Positions 1 through 9,900 of a stretch of 64,000 nt of DNA are shown one piece after another. Made by a program: the position numbers and the translations under genes. The notes beneath the pieces are model-generated. The model was not told the origin of the DNA and searched no databases. It saw only the letters and a program-made list of their open reading frames with translations. Source of the DNA: Symbiodinium kawagutii (taxonomy: Eukaryota > Sar > Dinophyceae > Suessiales > Symbiodiniaceae); assembly GCA_009767595.1 (NCBI GenBank), contig VSDK01013709.1, positions 57,904 to 121,903 of the forward strand. Direction: 5' to 3'. Numbering within the stretch: the stretch's first letter is position 1; every line of letters begins with the position of its first letter.

Positions 1-879
1 TCCCCAGGATTCCGACCAAACATTTTCAACAATATAATCGATAGAATGGTCCTGCCAATGTTGGGACACCCATCTCGATAGCTGGATACAAACCCATCAG
101 CATATCACTGTGATTGACGTTGTTTCCTCCAAATACACCTTCGTGCACGGGTGGTGGTACTCGGCAACCTGGTACTTCCTTGATCTTTTGGATGCTTGGG
201 GCAAATGCCACAGCCAATCCTAACCCAATACGTGACGATACCAATATCATTGCTGGTTATGGATGGCCCAAGAGCTGCGGACGTCGAAAATATCTGTGGA
301 TGACACTTGTTGCTAATATCATTATTGTGAATGTTGTGGATAATATTATGTTCATTGTGAATGACTAACTATGGACAACCCAACAACTTGCGATCCCAAA
401 CTTCAGAAACCATGAAAATGCCACCAATTGCGCCTGGGAGCAAGTGGTTCAACATTAGCCTAACATTAGCCTTGGGAACATAGTGTTTAATACATGTGAA
501 TACCCACCAATATCGTTCAACCACCATCATTAATTATATATAACAGATTGCAACAGCATGTATTCTGTATGAATCGATTTCACACATTACAACTAGCCAT
601 CATCAATAGTGTACGAAGAGTTGATGATTTTCAGATCCTCTTGTAGTAGCCCTATCAAGCAACGAGCGAAACATGGTGCAATGCAACACTGAACAGGGAG
701 TTCTTAACCACATTCAAACAAAATTAGTAAATCTGTGCCAGCCAATGGCTTCAATGTACTTTCGCAATGCTTCGTATCACCACAACCTCGGCATAAGTAC
801 GCTATGAAGCCGCCCTCCCTCCGATTTGTCCTGAGCATCCAACCACTTCAATACCATTGGCCAGGTATGTCACATTTTC

Positions 880-926
880 TGGCTGGGGTTGCATACACAA
901 CGGCGTGTACAAGCCATTGTTCACGC
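880..926 (-). CDS. Lectin-like gene exon J (3' end uncertain)
   Basis: Joins exon I as NLGQ-GVNNGLYTPLCMQPQP, closing the Cys-rich module. Acceptor CCACAG|GCG. The frame stays open to a stop at 802, so this could be the terminal exon with about 15 to 20 extra residues; alternatively a donor lies near 880. Confidence 0.62.
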
Positions 927-3900
927 CTGTGGCCGCGTTGCCATGCTCAACTTCAGGAGGATTTGGATGGAGCGAATCAGGCAAGAATCTTAGCAAAGTC
1001 ACATCCCACAGAAAAGCTGTTTCTGTGGGATTTGGGGGCACGAGTTCCTGAGAACTCCATTTCTGCGACCAAGAACATTACAAAGCTTGATGTGGGTGTT
1101 TCTCAAAATAGGGGTACCCCTAAATCATCCATTACTAGTCATTTATAGTAATAAACCAACAATTTTTTGGGGTCCCCTATTTTAAGAAACCACCATGTGA
1201 CAAATGGATGAACGGCATATTTGGTCCGTGATAGTCATCCATCTAGTTGTTTGAAGTGGTCCGATATTCCGTTTGGGTTCATAGCACATACACAAAATCA
1301 CACCAGCCACGAACATGACACGAGGAAGTTCAGCTTCGCACATGCCCGAAAAGCGCTTGGGGAGTCGCAAGGACAAACTAAAAAAAAACAGCCCCAAAAT
1401 CACGAAGAAACTCCGCGCAACACTACCACAAGGGTCAAAAACCCGAGAAACAAAAAAAATCACCAAAACCTCCCAAGTGATGGCGAACAAATGCCCCTGC
1501 ACTTCCCCACTGGGGCCAACAAATTCACGGGGCATCCAGGGCCCGTCGGGCACCTTGGCCCAGGTTGAAGATGGGCGCCCAGTCGCCCCCGCTATTCACG
1601 GAACATCCGGGAGGCGCTCCCAGCCTGGAGTGAAAAACATGGGGACGCGGTTCTTTCATGATCATAATAGGGGTTATGATAGTTAAATGGCTATGGGTCA
1701 ATATTAACCAACCAACTAATAGGGAATTTCCACCAACAATAATAGGGGAAACAATGGTTAATGATAGGGGTTATGATAGTTATAGTTACGATAATTACAA
1801 TAGTTAAATAAAGCGGATTATGATAGTTATATGAACATCTAATAACCACAATAGGAGTTAGATAGCGGTTATTCCCAAAATTGGCTGGTTTAATGAAACA
1901 AATGATAAATATTGGATGATTGTTTCCTATAATGATCAAAACATATATGGTCTTACATTGATTTATCGGTTTTATAACAGATTGATTTCAAATATATAAA
2001 ATCATGTGTTCTATTGATCAAATTTGTGGTCATAGATCATCAACCATATCAAAATCAGGCTTATATGGATTTATCGGCTTATTTCATTGATCTAAGGGTC
2101 TATGGCTCATGGTTATACATCTATAGTGATAAACCCTATTGATATTGAAAACTGTTATCCCCATAAATATCAAAATAAGAGTCTTTTTTGATTTATGGTT
2201 TTTTCTGGTTGACGCTTTCTTGTTGCACATATAATTGTATACAGTTATACACATATGTTCGAGCAAATACGGATACACGGCAATCTCAGGCCGCCGCCAC
2301 TGCTGGCGCTCGCTTTGTAGGCTGAGTTGCTTTTCTTTTTGGACACAGATTTGTGGGTTTGAGGCGGACAGTCTGGGGCAACTACCCAAAGTATCCCCAT
2401 ATGTGTACGTATATATACATGTGTAATGAATATGGATATATACATGCTTACACGATCTTACACGTAATTATTTGATGATTAACATCTGCCTCATGAATAA
2501 AGAAAAAAGGATTGGGAACCAGTTAAAGCTGCGGGAAGATCCAATGTCGCCGAAGCAAACCGAAACATGGGCACTGGGAACATGGCTCGTCATCTTGCAA
2601 ATGGCCACAGAAGTGGAAAAAGTTGCCATGCGGGCCCTTTCCGTGATTGCTTTAGGAGAACTATTGAAGACGGCATGCATTTACTACATTAACCTCCAGG
2701 TTAGTTTCCCAAGGGCAGTGCTGATACACAATGCCACCAATAACTCGTGGTGGCAAACGCAAACGATAGCAGAACATTACCAAAAAGCGGATGCATGTTG
2801 GAATATAACCAGCGAACTATGGCCGGCGGGAATTCTCACATCCATTCTTAAACACAATTCATGATCAATGCCCATGGCTATCAAAACCATTCTGCCAACC
2901 ATCACCAACTATCATCATTCATCACTATCATTGTCGAGCCACTATTGCAACTATCAATCCACTATTACCACTTATAATGACTGTTCTTATCAACATGTGA
3001 TACTAATTACTGACTATGGTTCAACCATTCTGGTCAACCACTGTGAAACTACGATCACTAGCCATTATCTATCTTAGCCAACTATTCTTATCAACCAATT
3101 ATGAACTACTCTCATCACTCTCCTCAATTCTTATAACCATGATTCTTGTCATTCATGATTAGCTATCATTCTTATCACTCACTAGTATAAACCATTATCA
3201 ACCAAACCATTCCAAACCATTCTTACAACCATTGTTTCAACTACTATCAACCATTCTTCAACCCCATTGTCAACCATTATCAACCCCATTTTTAGCCACT
3301 ATCAAACATCATTGACTACCGCGTCATAACCATGGTTCTTACTAACTACTATGACCATGCTGTACAATTGCTGACCAGTGTTAATCATTGCTAGCATTAA
3401 ACTGTTCTTTCAACCCCATGATACAACTAATCACTAGCCATGAAACCATGAACCTTAACGATTCATGATCATTGGCATTAATTACCATTGGTAACCTCTA
3501 TCGAACCATTTTCAAACCATTATTAAACATTTGTTTCTCAACAATTATTAACCACTAGTAATCAACCATTAATTAATGAATACCATCATAAGAACTATCA
3601 TTATTATCAATCATCAGCCATTAATTACCAACCATGATTAACCATAGCCATTCTTCATTACTATTGAGATTATTAAGCAGGGCCATGAAACCATTCTTTC
3701 AATCCTAGTATCAATGAACCATCATGGCCCAATAGTAACTAGAATTAAGAACTATGAAGATTCCCTGGTGAAAACTAGTTATTCATGATAGTAGTGATTC
3801 AAATTAATCAACTTATACCCAATAAACAACTGATGTCATAATCATAACTGCTATCATAACTGCTATCTCTAGTGTTACCATCTACCATTAATAAATCTAT

Positions 3901-6900
3901 CATCAATAAAATCAACCATATGATATAAAATCAATAAATCTACCATAACCATAACTGCTATCAACTAACTGCTATCCCTACCATCTACATGTCACAATCA
4001 TAACTGCTATCAACTAACTGCTATCCCTACCATCTACCATAAATAACTGCTATCATCACTCACTCTCCTCACCCACCCGTCCAAGGCACCAGGGGTGCAG
4101 GGGATCCTTGGACCCCACGTCATAGCCCGCTTGCAGGGCCGTGCGCCAACGCTTGGCACCTACCCGTGCAACGAAGCGCCAACGAACCCAACGAAGCCGG
4201 TGAAATGGGGGCTGAGTTGATATGGTTTTATGGTCAGTATTAATGGTTAACTAGCTGGTTAATGATCAATAGATCAACCAACTAATGGTTCACTAGCTTT
4301 TAGCTAGCAACTATAGGGGATATATGCCAACTATATGGCTTATAACCAACAATAATAAGGCAAAGTATTAACCACCAATAGTAGCTGGTTAATGATAATA
4401 ATAGGGGACTATAACTAATGGCTAACTAGCTGGTTAATGATAACTAATAGACTAACAATTATAGGGGAGACCCACAGCCATATGGTTTTATGATCAATAG
4501 ATCAACCAACTAATGGCTAACTAGCTGGTTTAGCTGGTTAATGATAGACGATTTTAGCTAGCAACTATAGGGGAATCACCAGCTATGGGTCAAGCAGTTA
4601 ACCACCAATAGTAGCTGGTTCATGGTAATAATAGGGGACTAGAACTAACAATTATAGGGGATATATACCAACTGTATGGCGAGCTGGGTCAAGCAGTTAC
4701 CAGCCAAAAATGGGGGATGATCACCAACAATACTAGTGGGAAAACAATGGTATGATGGGGGAACCAGGGGTACAGGGTGAACTGACCCACAGCTATATGG
4801 TCTTATGGTCAACTACCATTGATATGGCAGTTGGTTGATGATTTCATTGTAGTTGATGTGGTCGATATGCTAGATATGGTTGATATGGTCATAAAACCGA
4901 TATGAGTAGTGGTAGTTGATGTGGATGATAATGTTGATAGCTGGTAATGAACTATTACAGTGGCTAATAGTGCTGAATCAACGGTCAAAGTAGTGGTTTG
5001 TAATAGTTCATTAATGGTCAATGGTAATTCAGAGTGATATTATGATTAGTGATATAATAGTTTGATGAGTGCCTAAGCATGGTTGGTGGCTGATGATTAG
5101 TGAATTGACATGCTTGATGGTGATTAATGATAGTTTGATTGATTGTTAATGGATGGTGAATAAAGATGGTTAATCTGTGAGTGATCATTGCTACCCAGAA
5201 CCAGTGTATATGGGGGTCAATGGTTAACAAGGATGGGCCAGGATGATTAAATCATGATCTTGTGCAATGGTAATTGATTGGTAGCTAACAATAGATGCCG
5301 ACGGAGGCTCATGATGATTGGCGGTGGTTCATTGGACTCACTAATCATTAGCTAATTTTTGTGCGCAGTGCTTGCCAAAAAAATTGCTAAGCATCATGTT
5401 CACCTCCCAACCACCCCCAACCAACCTCCCAACCCCAACCAACCTCCCAACCCCAACCAACCCCAACCAGCCATCCTAACCCAACCAGCCCACCACCAGC
5501 CCCACCCCGGACCTTTGGGCAGCACCGCTTTCAACGCGGCTTCCTGGCACTGCTCCAGCGGCACCGGGGACACCCCCATGCTGTTCGGGCAGGTGCCACC
5601 CTGCAGGGCCAGGCCGAAGTGCCAGGGGAAAGCGGTGGTGGTGCTGGTCGTCACCTCGCGCGGCGTGGCGGAGGGGCTATGAATGGCTAGGGATGGGCTA
5701 TGAAGGTTGGTGAAGGATGGATGTAGGGATGGAGATGGGATGGGATGGTTGGGTGGTTGGGGATGGAATGGTTAGGGATGGTTAAGGATGGTTGAGGATG
5801 GTTAGGGATGGCTAGAAGATGTGATCAATCTGAAGTTTTCAGAATGGTTTGCGGTCAACCATGCGGAGTGATGGGTGTAGAATGGTTTGCTGATGAGAAA
5901 AAACGTGCTCAATGTTATAAACCATGCTTCATGATGGTTGTAGCCCATGGTTAAGACTGCATTATGTCCGATGATCATCAACTATCACAAATCATTGAAA
6001 ACCGATGATTGGTTGATATGGAAAAACATTGTTAATCATGAATATATTCGTTAAGACCGAAATGAATATTGAGATTTAGATGCAATAAAACAGTGCAGAG
6101 ATACAAGGAATAGGCATATCTGGGTGATGGATTATTAGTTTCATATCCCAGTGGAGCATTAAAATTAAGATCATGAGAGACCAAAATGACCTCTCAGAAA
6201 TCTAGATGTCACAAATCCACAAATTCACATGTTGGCGTATACTGTAGGTATGGCAAAACTGATACATTATTGGCGAGCACAAAATGGTACCCCATGCCAT
6301 TGGAGAATGCTCCATGTAATCATCGATTCAGCAGAAGCGAAGCTCGACGCAGCCACTTTTAAGGAGCCATGAAAAACCATCATCAAGCAGACTGCTAGAT
6401 CCAGTAGTTCATAAACCATCCATATTTGATGGTGAAAGGCAGCCAATATTTGGGATACTTCATCAGCTAAGATCAAGTGAGAATGGTTTCTTCATATGGA
6501 TCTACCAGTACCAAATAGGCAAGGCCAATCACTTAAGCAGCTTATGGCAAGCTGGATTGACCACGCCCTGCCATCAATACTTCTCCCTTGATGATCCAAG
6601 AATAGCTGGTGATGTTCCAACAAAATTGTTGGGGAGGACCTACGATCTCCCATCAAAGCGAGTCGTACTCTCAGTACTAGCTCCAATCATCACGGCTCCC
6701 CATCCGCCCTCAATCTCTTCCTTAACACCTTGGCATCCCGGCCGTCGCTGCTGCCCTCTCCTGGGAGCAGCTGGAATTCTAAAATTTCAACTGCACCAAA
6801 AACAGCACAGAGCCAGGTGTTGATGGGTTGATTGTCAGGTGCTTTAGCTGATACCTGGACTTAGCTCGGAAGATTGCCGGGAAGATGTGAGCCGCGGGAA

Positions 6901-9900
6901 GTCAGTTACACAGCCATGAAAGCAACAGCTGATCAATCGCTGGGCGAAGTCAAACATTGATCCTGGAAACCCTGGTTACAACCATTCATTCTGCCTGGGT
7001 TTCTGTCTGTTGGTACTGTAATTTTTGCCAACCAATTCTAGGATAGTACTTTGTGTCCCAGAAGTGCTGAGGATAGCTGAAGTCCCCAAACATTGCCTGG
7101 AAACCAGGACATCCTGGCAAAACGATCAACCTTAAGAGCGCCTTGCGCTAATTCTTCTGCTGGATCTCACCATCTTTTCCATCGAATTCACACCATGTCA
7201 ATGCGTCCAGACCACACCCGTGTCAGTTCCATGGCCGGTCTCTCCCATCCGTCCTCAACGGGCTCACAGGCAAAGGGGATGCGGAAGTAGTCACAGGTCG
7301 TGTCACCAGCGCCACGGGTGCCATCCTCTTCCAGGGTTTGGAAATAGCCCAAGTAGCAACATCCTCGGCACAGCTGCGTCCCTGGCCACGGCTAAACATG
7401 GCACAGCTGCCACCAACCGATGGAGATCTGGGCAGTTGGGAGCTGAAGATTGGAGTGGTAACTTTTGGCAGATCACATGTCTTTACTGGTTCGAACACTT
7501 TGAGAAACATCTGCTGTACCCAAAACGCAAAACGCCTCGATTCCTCCAGGTTTCGGAAGTCTTAAGAATCACCGGGCGTTCGACGCTGATGCCCGCATCA
7601 ATCGATAGGAATTGAGCAATCCGAGTCTGACAATCAACCAGCCAAACCAATCAAATCATTCAAACTAACCTTAAGTTCACAAAGTTCACAAAGTTCTTCA
7701 CAACCCCAACCTGGCTCAACCTGGCCCAAGCTCCCCCTCCTTCAGCGCCCAGGCACCCTCCAAGAAAGCCTCCAGGTGCGGCTGCTTGATAGGCAGACCT
7801 TCCAACAAGTTCTCCCCGAAGGCCGCGAGGCCGTAGCCGCCCCAGCCGGGCCAGTCGCTCGACAGCTTCTCACCGGTGACCCAGTAGAAGGCCGTGGGAT
7901 CCGTCCAAGGGCCCTGGCATCAGCAGCTGCTGACCCCAGTTTTGGCGGGCGACTTGCTGGGCAGGGGATCCATAATCAACCCATCGTGGCTGAGGCTGTT
8001 GAGGCTGGGGATCATCAATGGCTGAGGTTAAGAGCTGATGATACCATCAGCCAGTCCCAACATGCTGGGACCCGTGCAGGTGGATTTTCATAGTGGCTCT
8101 GTCCAGTCTCATGGTGATGAAACTTCCAGGGACCAACAGGCTAAGACCCCCTTTTGACGATCGTCCCAGGATCACTGGCGCAACGAAGTGCGCCAAGTGA
8201 TTGAGCCACCCCCTGTAGAACATCAGTTGGACCATCTCCAAGGCTAGTAAATGGGCAAAAATCGTTGAATATGCCGTTGGGATGGTTTTCAAAAATAGGA
8301 TCCAAGTATATCCCAAGTTGTCTTGAATATGCTTGGGATCTTTGATCGCAACTCCGTTGGGGTGGTTTTCAAAACATGCTGTGCCGCTGCTGGTCACCGA
8401 TGATCATCGGGACTAACGATGCGCTATGACCCAAAAGCTCAGGAGTAGGACTGGCTTCCTGCATCCTTAATGCATGAACAAACACGACCAGCGATGGTTA
8501 ATGATGGTGGAAGTGCTGGTTTATGGTGGCCACCAGCCGAGCCGCTATGGCTAACCTAAAACTGCTGGGTTTGTTGCTAGCCAAATGGTTCGCAATCACC
8601 AATGACCTGTACCCCATGCCGTCGTTGGCCAGTTGGCCATGCGCCATGGATACCAGAATCACTCATTGTTAATGATGGGCATGTCTTTGCCGATGTTTGC
8701 CATCAACGTCATAGCTATGGCAATTGGATTTCATTGCTTGTCTCCATACATCTCAAACTATGAATCAGTCTCAACCATCTACTTTAGCATTGTATGTACC
8801 AACGGTTGCAAACAAGCATTGACCATTTGCATTCACCAACGAATACTGACCAACCATGGGACTATCCGACCTCATCAAATATGACCATCTTATAGCCATC
8901 ATTTAACAATCCTGCAATAAGCGTATTAAACTAACATTTAGGTGTGAACCATCATCAACTACCAGCATACAAAAAAAAACTTCTCAATCCTACCATCAAC
9001 CATCATTCATCATGATCAGTTGCATCAACAATTGATGGGTCAACTCGTGACATCAATGAACCCATTCACCAGGATCAACAATATGGATTTTAAACAGTTG
9101 TTTTCCAAAAACAACACATGATTGTTAATTGATACTCATTTACAATATTATAGATGTAAAAGAAAAACACAAAAAGAAAACATCTTTTGGAGAAAACACA
9201 AAGGTTGCTTCAAGACTATAGATGTAAATGAACCATATAACATATGTAAGCCCTATATAACCATTGTAAGCCCTATAACCATCATCTAACCATTAAGAAA
9301 CCATAGATCTAACCTGAGAAATCGGTGGATCAGCCCCGCCTTGCCGAACTGCACGTCGCGACGCAGGCCAATGTGCACCTTCACCGCCCCTTGAAGTTGC
9401 ATGGCCGCAGTCAGCGCCTGCCGAGTCAATCACAGCGGTTGATGACAGGTTGAGTTGATGATGGTGAAATCCACAGGCTATAAGTTTTCAATGCTTCTTG
9501 AGGATGTGTATTACAAGTTAGTATCACATCGTCGTCGTCGTCGTCGTCGTCATCATCATCATCATCAGCAGCAGCACCAGCAGCAGGGGACTCCCCACAG
9601 CCACCACGGCGCCTTCACATCTTCGCGTGTGTAAGGCGTGGCCAGTTGTAAACCCTCGTCCACGCAGATCTTTTCGGCTTCCCTCCATGTCCTGGGGGTG
9701 ACCACCCCTGGCTGAGCTGGTGATCTACCCACAACTGGTTTTTACCATAGGTAGAAGTGATAGTTTCATAACCACTTGCAGGTTTTATCATGCAGGTAAA
9801 CTGCATAACCAGTAAACCAGAGGTAAATAAAACTACTAACCAGTTGTTCTCCTGCAATAGGTTTGAATAACCAGTTTAACCAACAGTTGCAGGAGAGAAT

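Noticed and set aside
78..178. Minus-strand frame EVPGCRVPPPVHEGVFGGNN near the left edge as a further lectin-gene exon
   Set aside because: AG|G acceptor is present and GLYP recalls the Cys-rich module, but the base composition is unlike the other exons and the motif match is weak.
2472..2864. 130-codon plus-strand frame with a clean start
   Set aside because: Opposite to all supported genes, no recognised motif, and it ends in the CATCA-rich tract.
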